A stretch of 64,000 bases of DNA from JBBQWR01 sp038210495 (lineage in GTDB: Bacteria; Planctomycetota; Planctomycetia; Pirellulales; DATAWG01): positions 11,330 to 75,329 of the forward strand of contig JBBQWR010000024.1 of assembly GCA_038210495.1 (NCBI GenBank). The letters run 5' to 3'. The notes under the pieces were generated by a model, which saw nothing but the letters and a program-made list of their open reading frames with translations, was not told the origin of the DNA and made no database searches. The stretch's first letter is position 1, and each line of letters opens with the position of its first letter. Positions 54,101 through 61,936 of the stretch are shown one piece after another. Position numbers and translations under genes: made by a program.

Positions 54101-55814
54101 GTCGCCGACGATCCGCGTTAATTCCAACGCTCCACGCGTCGAGGCCACGCAGCGGATTACGGCCCGCCGCGACGGCGAAAACTGGGCCGCCACGTCCGAT
54201 TTGGAGCTCAAAGTCTCCGGCGGCGTGCTCGACGTATTGCGCTTCGAGCTTCCGCGCCGCTGGTCCACGCCGACGGAAATCAGTCCGCCGATGAGCAGTT
54301 CGATCGTGGACGTGCCGGGCGAAAATCGCAAGCAACTCATCCTTCGTCCGGCCGAACCGATTTCCGGATCGGAGCATATTCGCTTGAGCGGTCCCATCGC
54401 CACCGGCTCCGGACAAGCCGTTCGGGTCCCCGATATTCGCCCGCTAGAAATCGGCTCGCTCCGCCGTTATGTGCTCCTTCCGACGAATTCGGGCGATCGA
54501 CAGCTAACTTGGGAAACTCGTGGCGTCAACGTCGAGCCGCTGCCAAGCGGTTTCGCCTCCGGAACGACTCGGGTCGAACTCTATCGCACTTGTCAGGTTA
54601 TCGGGCAAACGTTCGAGGCCACGCTTAAGTCGGTTCAACGACTGACCGAGCGGCCTCGCGTGCGGCTTGCCGATCTACGCCTGACGTTCGCCGACCAACA
54701 GACCGGCTTTGGCGTCGCCACGTTCGATCTGGAGCCGGCTGGCACGACGACATGCGTGCTGCAAATGCCGGCGCCCTACCAGTTGGTGCATGTCCGGGCC
54801 AACGACCTGCCGGCCGCCGTCAAGCAAGTCGGTCCCAATCAATGGCGCCTTTCGACCGGAGATGGAAAACTGCCGCAGCGCGTCGAAGCGATTTTTCAAT
54901 TCGACCATTCCACCGACGCGCCGGGAGAACGCGCCGGTGGCACGCCGATCGGCTGGCCGCCAGCCCCGACGCTGCTCGGCTATTCCGTGGATCAAGCGAT
55001 CTGGACGATCGCGGGCGGACCTCGCGGCGCCGTCGAAGTCGATCGATCCGCCAGGCCGATCGATGCGCTTACCCGCGAACAGACTCGCTTGGATGCCATG
55101 TCCAAATTACTCGAGGCCGCGGGCAATTCGCTTGCCGACATATCCCCGGAGGGAATCGCCTCGGCCTATGTCCCCTGGGCTCGACGCTTGATCGTTGCGC
55201 GCGGCGCCGTCGAACGGGAGCGAATCCGGGCCTCGTTGACGCCCGACAGGCAACGCGCGATCGATAGTCAAACCCGCGAGATCGACGAGTTTCAGGCTAA
55301 GTTGGCCAGAAAACTGGGAACGTGGAATCTGCTCAGCGAACTGTCCGCGCAGCGCGCCGTCGCCGACAATCCCGGCAATCTGTGGCGATTGATCGATCGC
55401 CAACCGCAGTCGTTCGGTCCCTACATTTTGGCGGGCGCTTCCACAACCATGCCGGTCCGGTATAGCTCGACCGCCACGAATGACTGGCTGGCTCGATTCG
55501 CAACGGCGATCGCCGGCGCATGCGCAGTCGGCGCAATCGCGTGGCTGTCGTTCAAGCCGGCGGTGATCGAAATAGCCGCCCGATGGCCCCAGTGGCTGGG
55601 AGTCCTCGCGGGGCTGAGCTGGTGGCTGTGGCTGGCGCCAAGCTGGTTAGGGTTGATTATCGTCGCCGGCAGTTGTATCGCGTCGTTTCGCTTGGCCGTT
55701 GCGCGGCGCCGCGTGGGCCCTGGCGCGTCGGACGGTCCCCTGCCGGCGATTTCGCGAAGCGCGGTCGCGTCGGCCTCGACGTCGACAAAACATTTTGACG
55801 TGGACGGCGATTAA
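48189..55814 (+). CDS. Giant two-module membrane protein (B1-B2)
   Basis: A 2541-residue protein without recognised domains. Module B1: signal peptide (residues 1-35), lead motif RRVFVPEAQLQ and GVRYLPIEGVEFQRLLDRAS near residue 96, a beta-rich ectodomain, and a transmembrane block at about 1276-1344 (VGIGCIVFLSAALLTW; FGAAVIAAVTAAALAVPVWL). Module B2: a new signal-peptide-like segment at 1371-1391 (ATVAVALLIAISIASDSGAA), lead motif VHDVLIPVDAQQNP near 1410, a second ectodomain, and a transmembrane block at about 2430-2505 (ATAIAGACAVGAIAWLSF). The layout repeats that of the upstream 1171-residue protein. Start ATG 48189 overlaps that gene's stop. The frame is continuous, with no sign of frameshift. 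Confidence 0.9.
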   Translation: MPRKFVASVVVLLLLFARHWPCVSFTVFERVAWAGEGNESKTGVDDKTAAGSQTVERPVGAIESGVERPEAAPARSRALDKPNDRKASENAPLRFRRVFVPEAQLQEASSRGVRYLPIEGVEFQRLLDRASRQSDSQTAPTEAEMGHATYEARLVDDDLVDGKATLDIVHVAMSPVLLSLDPCRLAIGPARWLVAPDTKQAAAQQEKSLKQPPPLEAIVGAGADGKLAVRVARSGQLSFDWTLRGQRETGGARTFLLQLPTCPSNRLRITLPADLVPVVEPSIAMPAVIGATASTTRSDGAAPEHPPEATNVWEIELGGQNQAVLRIAKHDAIRESRPLTLVRPVLTYEFSPLGMQVSAEIKLDVLGEPIREIPLLIERPLSLVAARCGDAPLVWSEELASESKESPPPVDFSRHPGARRVVLRLPESIHGTQRVLRLTAVAPLPDRGRLPLIRPGGKSLVWQEGSASLIAPLPLQIDDLQTHGCRQTKAEPLASPARGEMIGLQFFQPDADVDIVLGRQADHFEARCATAIDARGSTIGGRFAADLRAIDGECFSLEARVAASWIVDSVESTPPNLLSGWTQESLPEGIARIRLTLNRAIRGDRPARLTLSGRWRRPPRGESLKLDDMEMVHLLGIKTVRQVVALHAGAPYRLEMKDDGLAQRLDIQQLDAADVALLPGLAAGSTLFVASGAAPEMAVTIGTETPHFAGDVHLDVRVGNDTLTETYTFSCSPESTEIDRLLIKFSGKQSEPLVWSLGGAKADASAAGGVIAARRLSAEAQAILNILPSPDLWEVSFAQPRGKPFAFQAVRVVPLSDSTPLALAALAQAESQRGTVEIRSVAELRPAIENRRLKPSLSPPETVDRWSTTIATFAYEPQEEVTSSAPDAPPALTIAPGTQKSDCWAWSERLDSHYSPDGRCQHVALWRIENTGRETTTLTMPTDASLQAIWVDGELIQTGDANNPLNKYTVELPRRRRFPTIVVKWSDESPRLGIASYRTAVTPQLNIPVLARQVNIWLPPQFRLIGGQSEEIAAADEGASWTQRLFGPLARSASQPIFDPSRRDQWTDLADRVAHSDPASLRSKQLEQLLESLATRQSSAHAPRESSTWGELLGAAEAEAVAPGGGRVIPLLIDREALADVGITARTIVPIVAASSEDSTASVLGDADLTLLVDSRAILLTTRSAAARWREQDGARVPGVVTRVASSDLARRIQSAVTGGSERFVTGEVWSFPDLKLPWSSAFRDPREVDHAGWTQYRLDAPGAGPWPVFLVWQDAVVGIGCIVFLSAALLTWMQPSRGIKFGAAVIAAVTAAALAVPVWLTPIGSGAWLGLVLGWVIKTLWRSLAASTETTDSSTGDQATKRTRASVAKATVAVALLIAISIASDSGAAETAPAPGASPIITKAVVQDDTATVHDVLIPVDAQQNPTGTSILVPEPLYIELSHRVSHANDAGGDWLISAATYRGSLARDAETFALGAENWTARYELETFAGQVVVQIPFGGEGTNLVPDGVRLDGHPAPFESSSLRRTLACRVSEAGPHRLELIFRPTPVSSAGATTIDLPILPLASSHLILEAPAGPTIDIPSAHGTIERDPKSSRLTCALGDTDRLTVRWGDPSAGRTRAAVTDVEELMWFKARPGSVALEARFNVQVADGKLQQLRLLADPRLRHLPLESGSPISQIRVESGDPNVISLGLARPVSDRVSFTVAFLLSDATGVGNLRLPRLEIAGARSTTRRVAVSIDPALEADERQLTALKAGAGDSFLTTWGSAEAKPQFAFPAPENDSAWSLSIHSREPKISSIDSLAVVCQRAGLAISWQSELSVRGGAVFQVRLPADKIFYVESAALRAPGAPERPIHWSRGASGEITLFLSGPPADRYKLIVRGTLPYPKTATIDAPSLHPEGAALESRSVLVFRRPEMQATVAAATNMTALDPAETQLQIERAIADGWLDESIATSSRAVACLQSKNSGPSPTIRVNSNAPRVEATQRITARRDGENWAATSDLELKVSGGVLDVLRFELPRRWSTPTEISPPMSSSIVDVPGENRKQLILRPAEPISGSEHIRLSGPIATGSGQAVRVPDIRPLEIGSLRRYVLLPTNSGDRQLTWETRGVNVEPLPSGFASGTTRVELYRTCQVIGQTFEATLKSVQRLTERPRVRLADLRLTFADQQTGFGVATFDLEPAGTTTCVLQMPAPYQLVHVRANDLPAAVKQVGPNQWRLSTGDGKLPQRVEAIFQFDHSTDAPGERAGGTPIGWPPAPTLLGYSVDQAIWTIAGGPRGAVEVDRSARPIDALTREQTRLDAMSKLLEAAGNSLADISPEGIASAYVPWARRLIVARGAVERERIRASLTPDRQRAIDSQTREIDEFQAKLARKLGTWNLLSELSAQRAVADNPGNLWRLIDRQPQSFGPYILAGASTTMPVRYSSTATNDWLARFATAIAGACAVGAIAWLSFKPAVIEIAARWPQWLGVLAGLSWWLWLAPSWLGLIIVAGSCIASFRLAVARRRVGPGASDGPLPAISRSAVASASTSTKHFDVDGD

Positions 55815-56152
55815 ATCTCCGCAAATGCCGAATAACGCCGTCCGTTTATCGGCCGATGTTGCAATCGCTTTTCGTTTTTCGATTCTTTCGAACTTGTCAG
55901 TTCGTCTTGGCAGATAGTGCCCGTTTTGATACTGTGCCTCTCACTCGCGGACTGATGGACTCGTCCCCCGGCAATCGCTCGGAACCGAGGTCTGGCAGCG
56001 CGGGGGGAGAGCGTGCGACCTAGGACTGCGTCGCCGAGAATCGCAGCCAACATTCACATCATTTTGCTCGACCGGACCGAGGCTTCGATTTTATTAATTG
56101 GAATCGATCGCCGACGTCGCCGTCGACGTGCCGACATGGAAGGAGGCCGAGT
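55815..56152. other. 338-base intergenic region before rimI
   Basis: This lies downstream of the giant gene and upstream of rimI, all on the plus strand. AT-richer stretches near 55860-55935 could hold the rimI promoter. No gene or repeat is supported and no terminator with a T-run is visible after the giant gene. Confidence 0.4.
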
Positions 56153-56671
56153 GTGAGTTCGCAATCCAAATCGGAAGTTCGCATTCATATCCGCTGGATG
56201 ATTCGCCGAGACATGACCGAGGCGCTGGCGATCGAAGGCGAATGCTTCGAATTTCCCTGGTCGGAAGAAGATTTCATCCGCTGTCTGCGGCAGCGCAATT
56301 GCATCGGCATGGTAGCCGAGCTCGACGACCAGGTCGTCGGCTTCATGATCTATGAGCTGCACAAGAATCGGCTGCACATCTTGAATTTCGCCGTGGCCGA
56401 GCAATACCGCCGGATGGGCATCGGCGCGCAAATGATCGCCAAGCTCGTGGGCAAGTTGTCGCAGCAGCGCCGCAGCCGGATTTTGCTCGAAGTGCGGGAG
56501 ACGAATCTGCCCGCCCAGTTGTTCTTCCGCAATACGGGCTTCAAGGCCGTGTCCGTGCTCCGCGAGTTTTACGATGACACGCCGGAAGACGCCTATGTGA
56601 TGCAGTACCGCTGCCAGGAAGAAGAGCCCGACGTGATTCCGTTCAATCGCATCGCCCGGCTGGCGAGCTAA
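56153..56671 (+). CDS. rimI: Ribosomal protein S18 alanine N-acetyltransferase
   Basis: RimI, a GNAT enzyme, acetylates the N-terminal alanine of ribosomal protein S18. The 172-residue protein has EGECFEFPWSEEDFIRCLRQ (the family's PW-S motif), VVGFMIYELHKNRLHILNFA, and the acetyl-CoA loop EQYRRMGIGAQMIAKLV. LLEVRETNLPAQLFFRNTGF is the conserved Glu/Asn block. It starts at GTG 56153, six bases after a perfect AGGAGG; the nearby GTG at 56151 is followed by a stop. A strong terminator follows 46 bases after the stop. Confidence 0.93.
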   Translation: MSSQSKSEVRIHIRWMIRRDMTEALAIEGECFEFPWSEEDFIRCLRQRNCIGMVAELDDQVVGFMIYELHKNRLHILNFAVAEQYRRMGIGAQMIAKLVGKLSQQRRSRILLEVRETNLPAQLFFRNTGFKAVSVLREFYDDTPEDAYVMQYRCQEEEPDVIPFNRIARLAS

Positions 56672-56717
56672 CTGTGCGCTGAATTTTCAAGCGTCAAGAA
56701 TTGCAAGAACCGAATTT

Positions 56718-56748
56718 AGCCCCCGGCGAGTCGCCGGGGGCTTTTTTT
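56718..56748 (+). terminator. Rho-independent terminator of rimI
   Basis: AGCCCCCGGCGA and TCGCCGGGGGCT pair perfectly around a one-base centre (a GAGTC-sized loop in practice), followed by seven T residues and AT. It sits 47 bases after the rimI stop and could also work for the convergent phosphodiesterase gene. Confidence 0.92.
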
Positions 56749-56784
56749 ATTCCCGAACGCCCGGCGCTTACTTCGTGCGCGGCT

Positions 56785-57267
56785 CTATATTGCGACGATC
56801 GTAGCCTCGCGCTTCGGAAGCGAAACGATCGCGATCGAATGCGGATTGGCCCGGTGGACCGCGCCAGGATTGAGCACCAATGTGTTGCCTTGCCATAGCT
56901 GCCGAGCGACGTGCGTATGGCCGTGGCACACCAGTCCCCAGCGATCGGCGTTGATGGCCTCGCTCAGCGCGACCGAATCATCGCCGTGCAAGAGAGCGAT
57001 TTTGACGCCGCCGATTTCCAAGTCGCCGAACCGATCGTGAAACGTCTTGCCGGCCGCGCGTATGGCCCGTTTGAATCCCGCTCGATCGGGATCGCAGTTG
57101 CCCAGTACGAAATGCGTCGGCCAAGGCTCGAACATTTCGACGATTTCGGGCGTTCCGATATCGCCGCAGTGCAGCACCTCTTCGACCTCCAGGCTCTGGA
57201 GCATCTGAATTGCTGCCCGAGCGCGAACAACGTCTCCGTGCGTATCGCTGACCACGCCTAATAGCAT
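56785..57267 (-). CDS. YfcE/MJ0936-type metallophosphoesterase
   Basis: A 160-residue calcineurin-like phosphodiesterase. LGVVSDTHGD starts the metal site (D-x-H), VLHCGDIGTPEIVE holds GD, FVLGNCDPDRA is GNCD, LLHGDD the first His, and VCHGHTHVARQ the GHTH. All five blocks of the YfcE family are present. GGGAG lies eight bases before ATG 57267. The family hydrolyses phosphodiesters with divalent metals in the cytoplasm; the physiological substrate is unknown. It converges with rimI at the shared terminator. Confidence 0.93.
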   Translation of the reverse strand: MLLGVVSDTHGDVVRARAAIQMLQSLEVEEVLHCGDIGTPEIVEMFEPWPTHFVLGNCDPDRAGFKRAIRAAGKTFHDRFGDLEIGGVKIALLHGDDSVALSEAINADRWGLVCHGHTHVARQLWQGNTLVLNPGAVHRANPHSIAIVSLPKREATIVAI

Positions 57268-57405
57268 TTGTGTCGCTCCCATCGCGGCTGCTCCGGCCGG
57301 GTCGTCTTGCGGCAACGAGCGGTCGTCTTAAGATTATAGCGTAGTGGTTAATGTTCGCGCGAAGGCAGTGGCCGACGCGAAATCATCGCGAAAGGCAACA
57401 CGTCC

Positions 57406-58179
57406 ATGCCGACGTTGACGGTAGTTTGGCTCATTGTGGCGGCAGTTGTGCTGGTGATTGTCGTCGCCTTGATCCGCTTCATGCTGCGGACTGGCCGTAC
57501 GCCGATGGAAACCTTTCTGCTGGCCTTAAATGTCGTTCTCAATCGCTTGCTGTGGCGGACGAAGGTCGACCGCCCGATGCCCGAATTGCCCGGTCAGGGC
57601 GCCATCGTCATCGCCAATCACCGAAGCGGTTTCGATCCGATGTTTTTGCAATTTGCCACGACGCGAATCGTGCGCTGGATGGTCGCCAAGGAATACGTCA
57701 CCAGCATTTGGCTGCGCTGGTTTTTTCGCGCAATGGGCACCATCCCGGCAGGTCGCGGCGGCGTGGATACGGCCGCGATTAAGCAGGCGATCCGTTACGC
57801 TCAAGAAGGCCATTACGTGGGCATGATGCCCGAGGGACGCATCAACACGACCGACAAGCTGCTGATCTCCGGCCGCCCGGGCGTTGCCAAGATCGCGCTC
57901 AAAGCCCGGGTTAAAGTGATCCCCTGTTATATCCAAGGCGCCCCGTACAACGGCACGGTGATCGGCCCGCTCTTCATGCGAGCCCGCGTGAAGGTCAAAT
58001 TCGGCGACCCGATCGATCTCTCGGAATTCTACGGCCGCGAGCGCGACGGCGAAGTTCTCGCCACGCTCACCAAGCGATTCCTCAAAGAAATCGCTCGGCT
58101 GGCCGGCGACGAGACTTTCCAACCCGAAATCGCGGGCGGGCGAGACTGGAAAGATCTCGACGTCGAGCAGCCGGCCTAG
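57406..58179 (+). CDS. plsC: 1-acyl-sn-glycerol-3-phosphate acyltransferase family
   Basis: A 257-residue membrane acyltransferase. Residues 5-25 form an N-terminal helix (VVWLIVAAVVLVIVVALIRF). AIVIANHRSGFDPMFLQF holds the catalytic NHxxxxD, AMGTIPAGRGGVDTAAIKQA the second block, MMPEGRIN the EGR/FPEG block, and VIPCYIQGAP the fourth. These fit PlsC/LPLAT, which acylates lysophosphatidate in phospholipid synthesis. The lead AAAGG is rather far from ATG 57406. Related acyltransferases for lipid A or other acceptors cannot be excluded. Confidence 0.88.
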   Translation: MPTLTVVWLIVAAVVLVIVVALIRFMLRTGRTPMETFLLALNVVLNRLLWRTKVDRPMPELPGQGAIVIANHRSGFDPMFLQFATTRIVRWMVAKEYVTSIWLRWFFRAMGTIPAGRGGVDTAAIKQAIRYAQEGHYVGMMPEGRINTTDKLLISGRPGVAKIALKARVKVIPCYIQGAPYNGTVIGPLFMRARVKVKFGDPIDLSEFYGRERDGEVLATLTKRFLKEIARLAGDETFQPEIAGGRDWKDLDVEQPA

Positions 58180-58377
58180 ATGGTCGCTCCCCAGTCGTTG
58201 TTGGCGCCCCAATGTACGATGGCCGAAATCTGAACACCCGATCGAAGTTAAGCAAGAATTTATCTTCGCTTCACCGTTCGCTTATCGCGCCGCGGTAAAA
58301 TCGGCATAGATGGACCGATGGCGTGGCCTGGCCGAGCGGCTGGGCGATCTCAGGTTCCCAACAAAGGAGACATGGCG

Positions 58378-58893
58378 ATGCGAAGTATTTTGTCTGCGAT
58401 GGCGATGGCCGGATTGGCTCTGTGGTGCGGCGACTTGCGGGGCGCCGAGGAGGCCGTTCCGCTCGACAAGCTTCCGGCTGTTGTCAAGGAAGCCGTGGCC
58501 AAGAAATTCCCGAAAGCCGAATTGGTCAAAGCCACCAAGGAGAAAGAGAAAGACGGCGATACCGACTACGAAATCGCGATTAAGGATGGTTCGACCAACA
58601 TCGAAGTGACAGTCGACGAAAAGGGTGAAATCGAATCGTACGAGAAGCAAATCGACGCCAAGGATTTGCCGAAAGCGGTCGCCGATGCGCTCGAGAAGAG
58701 TTATCCCAAAGCTTCGATTAAGAAAGCCGAGGCCGTCTACGAAATCGAAAAGGGCAAAGACGATCTCGAGTATTATGAGGTCGAATTAACCACCGCCGAC
58801 AAGAAAGAAGTCGAAGCCAAGTTCAAGCCGGACGGCTCGCCCGCTAAGGAAGAAGCTAAGCAAGAATCCAAGGAAGAAGCCGGCAAAAAATGA
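58378..58893 (+). CDS. Secreted protein with two PepSY-like repeats
   Basis: A 171-residue protein. A signal peptide (SILSAMAMAGLALWCGDLRG) is followed by two tandem PepSY-like units. Unit 1 runs from LPAVVKEAVAKKFPKAELVK to VTVDEKGEIESYEK. Unit 2 runs from LPKAVADALEKSYPKASIKK to EVEAKFKPDG. The C-terminus is Lys/Glu-rich. GGAG lies eight bases before ATG 58378; the earlier ATG (58372) would be too close. It stands just ahead of the OmpR-type regulator and histidine kinase genes. PepSY-like proteins are thought to inhibit or sense in the periplasm; a role linked to that two-component pair is inferred. Confidence 0.88.
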   Translation: MRSILSAMAMAGLALWCGDLRGAEEAVPLDKLPAVVKEAVAKKFPKAELVKATKEKEKDGDTDYEIAIKDGSTNIEVTVDEKGEIESYEKQIDAKDLPKAVADALEKSYPKASIKKAEAVYEIEKGKDDLEYYEVELTTADKKEVEAKFKPDGSPAKEEAKQESKEEAGKK

Positions 58894-58983
58894 GGTCTAT
58901 CGCCGTAGCGCCCATCGGTACTCCTTGAGCCGCCGAGTACAATAAGCGGTATTGCCCAAGGCGGGCCAATGAGGGAGATGCCG

Positions 58984-59664
58984 ATGGGCGTTCGCGTGCT
59001 TGTGATCGAAGACGACGAAGCGATAGCCGATTTTCTCACTCGCGGTCTGCGAGAAGAAGGATTCGTCGTCGAGCGCGCGGCCGATGGCGCGGATGGTTGG
59101 CGCCGGCTGTCCGAAGGCGCCTGGGACGTGATTCTGCTCGATTGGTGGCTGCCCGGCTACGACGGCTTGACCCTCTTGCGGCGATTTCGCGAGGCAAGTC
59201 GAACCACGCCGGTGTTGTTCCTGACGGCCCGGGATGCCGTCTCGGATCGCGTCAAAGGCCTCGATGGGGGAGCGGACGATTATCTTTGCAAGCCGTTCGC
59301 CTTCGACGAGCTATTGGCTCGCGTTCGCGCCTTGGCCCGGCGGCGATCGCAGGTATCGGTCAAGCTCGCATATCAAGACGTTCACGTCGATCTGGCGACG
59401 CAGCGGGCCGAGCGAGCCGGTCGGCGGCTCGATCTCACGGCTCGCGAGCAAGCCCTCTTGGTGTATATGCTCCGTCGCCCGGGTGAGGTGCTCACTCGAT
59501 CTCGGATTTACGACCAAGTATGGGAGGAGCGATACGATGGGCTGTCGAATACGCTCGAGGTTCACATCATGGAACTGCGGAAGAAGCTAGAGGCGAATGG
59601 CCCTCGGTTGATTCACACTTTGCGAAATCGGGGCTACCGTTTTGGCGGCGCCAGTGAGGTTTGA
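58984..59664 (+). CDS. OmpR-family response regulator
   Basis: A 226-residue transcription regulator. The receiver domain has the acidic pair at residues 10-11, phospho-acceptor Asp53 (VILLDWWLPGYDG, with WW where most have LM) and Lys near 103 (DDYLCKPFAFDEL). The C-terminal winged helix shows LTAREQALLVYMLRRPGEVL and YDGLSNTLEVHIMELRKKL. ATG 58984 follows GGGAG by six bases; two earlier in-frame ATGs (58969, 58978) are less likely. The kinase gene begins within or right after its stop codon. Confidence 0.95.
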   Translation: MGVRVLVIEDDEAIADFLTRGLREEGFVVERAADGADGWRRLSEGAWDVILLDWWLPGYDGLTLLRRFREASRTTPVLFLTARDAVSDRVKGLDGGADDYLCKPFAFDELLARVRALARRRSQVSVKLAYQDVHVDLATQRAERAGRRLDLTAREQALLVYMLRRPGEVLTRSRIYDQVWEERYDGLSNTLEVHIMELRKKLEANGPRLIHTLRNRGYRFGGASEV

Positions 59665-59665
59665 C

Positions 59666-61186
59666 GTGACGCTTACGAATCGGCTGTCGATTTATCTGCT
59701 TTCGCTCGTGACGCTGATCTTAGTCGGCTTTTCGTTGGCCCTTTATCGCCTGGCTGAGTTGTATCTCGACCACGAGGCGACCCAACGGCTGGATGCGGTT
59801 GTCAGCGCGCTCGGCGCCGCGGCGGAAATTGGGCCTGAAGGTGTCGAATGGGAGCCGGCGAGCCGCCGGATCGATCTCGACGCCCCACTATTCAGCGACC
59901 GTGTGGTTTGGCTGGTGAAGGACGACCGCGGCCGCGTGTTGACCCGCGCCAAGTCAACGGCGATGGACGGATTTTTGACGGACATCGCGCCGAACGTCGA
60001 TCGACTCCGTCCCCAAAATGACCAACCCATTAGCGCTGTCTGGAAAACCACCCATTGGATAGTGCGGCAAAGCTGGATTCGAGCGGATCCCTCCAAAGAG
60101 GAAAGCGAACCGTCGGCGAGCACGAGCGGCCGCGACGTCGGCAAGCTGGCTGCCATTTCGATCACCGTCGGATATTCGTTGACTTCCATCCGGACTTCGC
60201 TCGACTCGCTCGCCATTTCGCTCATCGCCATATCGTCTGCAATCTGGCTGGCGACTCTTTTTACGAGTCGGTTCGTTTGCCGCCGTGCGTTGCGCCCTGT
60301 TGGACGCATGGCCGCCGCGGCGGCGAGGGTCGACGCCAGCGATTTGGCCAACCAGCGATTGCCGCCCCTGTCGAGTCGCGACGAACTGGGGGATCTCACC
60401 GCTCGGTTCAATGGCTTGTTGGATCGCCTCCAGGAGTCTTTCGAACGGCAACGGCGATTCACGGGAGACGCCTCGCATCAGCTTCGCACGCCGCTCACTG
60501 CGATACTTGGCCAAATCGAGGTGGCGCTGCGCCGCGATCGACCGACCGTGGATTACCGGAACGTGCTGCTCACGATCCACGACAAAACCTTGAATCTTTG
60601 TCGGATCGTCGAATCGATGCTGTTCTTGGCCCGCGCCGATACCGAATCCGGCCCTCTGCAACTCGAATCGATTGACCTTCGCAATTGGACTAGAGAACAT
60701 GCGGAGACTTGGTCGAGCCATCCGCGGGCACGGGACATTTCGGTCGATATCAAAACCGAATCGTGTCTCGTTGCGCAGACTCGGCCGGCGCTCTTGACGG
60801 AGCTGCTGAATATTCTCATCGACAACGCCTGCAAATTCAGCGAGCCTGGAGCGCCGATAGTGATTCGCGTCGCTCGCGAGAGCAATACCATTAAGATTTC
60901 CGTAATCGATCGTGGCTTCGGAATGGATCGCGAGGATTTGCAACGCCTCTTTACGCCATTCCATCGCGCCGCCGATGCTCGCCGCCGTGGAATCGAAGGC
61001 GTCGGTCTAGGCTTGTCGATCGCCAAGCGGTTGGCCGCGACGGTCGGCGGCAGTTTGACGGCCGACAGCCAAGTAAACGTAGGAACCACCCTTTCTCTAA
61101 GACTTTCGGCGAGCGACGCCGTACTCAGCAGTACGACGAAAATTGATCACTTGACCTCATCGTTCAATCCAAATCAAAGAGCATGA
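59666..61186 (+). CDS. Sensor histidine kinase of OmpR-type pair
   Basis: A 506-residue inner-membrane kinase. The first helix is near the start (LSIYLLSLVTLILVGFSLAL). A periplasmic sensor of about 130 residues follows, then a second helix (SLIAISSAIWLATLFTS) and HAMP (RPVGRMAAAAARVDASDL). The phospho-acceptor His is in TGDASHQLRTPLTAILG, and the ATPase part has NILIDNACKFS, DRGFGMDREDLQRLFTPF and GVGLGLSIAKRL. GTG 59666, preceded by GAGG and lying next to the regulator's TGA, is preferred over TTG 59642. Its 3' end overlaps the convergent pirin gene by 23 bases. Confidence 0.94.
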   Translation: MTLTNRLSIYLLSLVTLILVGFSLALYRLAELYLDHEATQRLDAVVSALGAAAEIGPEGVEWEPASRRIDLDAPLFSDRVVWLVKDDRGRVLTRAKSTAMDGFLTDIAPNVDRLRPQNDQPISAVWKTTHWIVRQSWIRADPSKEESEPSASTSGRDVGKLAAISITVGYSLTSIRTSLDSLAISLIAISSAIWLATLFTSRFVCRRALRPVGRMAAAAARVDASDLANQRLPPLSSRDELGDLTARFNGLLDRLQESFERQRRFTGDASHQLRTPLTAILGQIEVALRRDRPTVDYRNVLLTIHDKTLNLCRIVESMLFLARADTESGPLQLESIDLRNWTREHAETWSSHPRARDISVDIKTESCLVAQTRPALLTELLNILIDNACKFSEPGAPIVIRVARESNTIKISVIDRGFGMDREDLQRLFTPFHRAADARRRGIEGVGLGLSIAKRLAATVGGSLTADSQVNVGTTLSLRLSASDAVLSSTTKIDHLTSSFNPNQRA

Positions 61187-61865
61187 CTTCAGCAGGCTCG
61201 GCGGCCGTAACGATTTCCAGTCGCGTTTCGTCGCTGACCGCCAAGCCGTCGCTCGTGTCAAGCGAATTGCCGCTGGCGGTGACTCTGCCTCGCAGAACTT
61301 GCAGCCAAGCGTGGCGGCCGGGGGCGAGATTGTGGCTGACCGACTGATTCGGGTCCAATGTCGAGAGATAAATCCTGGCGTCTTGGTGGATCGTCAACGA
61401 ACCTTCGGCGCCATAGGGCGACGCCACCAATCGAAGCTGTCCATGCTTGCCGTCGGCGCTGAACGATTTCTGTTCGTAGCTCGGCTCGATCCCGTCGGTC
61501 TTTGGCATCAGCCAGATTTGATACAGATGCACCGCCTCGGTCTTCGAGGGATTGTATTCGCTGTGGCGAATCCCCGTGCCGGCTGACATGCGTTGAAATT
61601 CTCCCGGACGGAGTATCTCTCCGTTGCCCATGCTGTCCTTGTGCTCCAGAGCGCCCTTCAGCACATAGGTGACGATCTCCATGTCGCTGTGCCCATGAGC
61701 GCCGAAGCCGCGCCCGGCGGCGACGCGATCCTCGTTGATCACCCGCAAGGCGCGGAAATTCATCTGCTGGGGATCGTGGTAGTCGGCGAACGAGAAGGTG
61801 TGATACGTGTCGAGCCAGCCGTGGTTGAAGTGGCCCCGATCGGAAGCTTTGCGAATTCGAAACAT
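61164..61865 (-). CDS. Pirin family bicupin protein
   Basis: A 233-residue bicupin of the pirin/YhhW group. The N-terminal cupin holds the metal site in GRGFGAHGHSDMEIVTYVLK (two His and a Glu) and the distal His in GTGIRHSEYN; HTFSFADYHDP and FRALRVINEDRV are diagnostic. The second cupin starts around LRLVASPYGAEGSL and lacks clear metal ligands, as usual. Some members show quercetin dioxygenase activity in vitro; the cellular role is unknown. The 3' end overlaps the sensor kinase gene. Confidence 0.95.
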   Translation of the reverse strand: MFRIRKASDRGHFNHGWLDTYHTFSFADYHDPQQMNFRALRVINEDRVAAGRGFGAHGHSDMEIVTYVLKGALEHKDSMGNGEILRPGEFQRMSAGTGIRHSEYNPSKTEAVHLYQIWLMPKTDGIEPSYEQKSFSADGKHGQLRLVASPYGAEGSLTIHQDARIYLSTLDPNQSVSHNLAPGRHAWLQVLRGRVTASGNSLDTSDGLAVSDETRLEIVTAAEPAEVMLFDLD

Positions 61866-61936
61866 GGGTTGACCTCTTCGTTTGTCGACGAATATTTTTC
61901 GAGTCGCATAAGCTTAGGCGCGAGGTCAAGGGGCAT

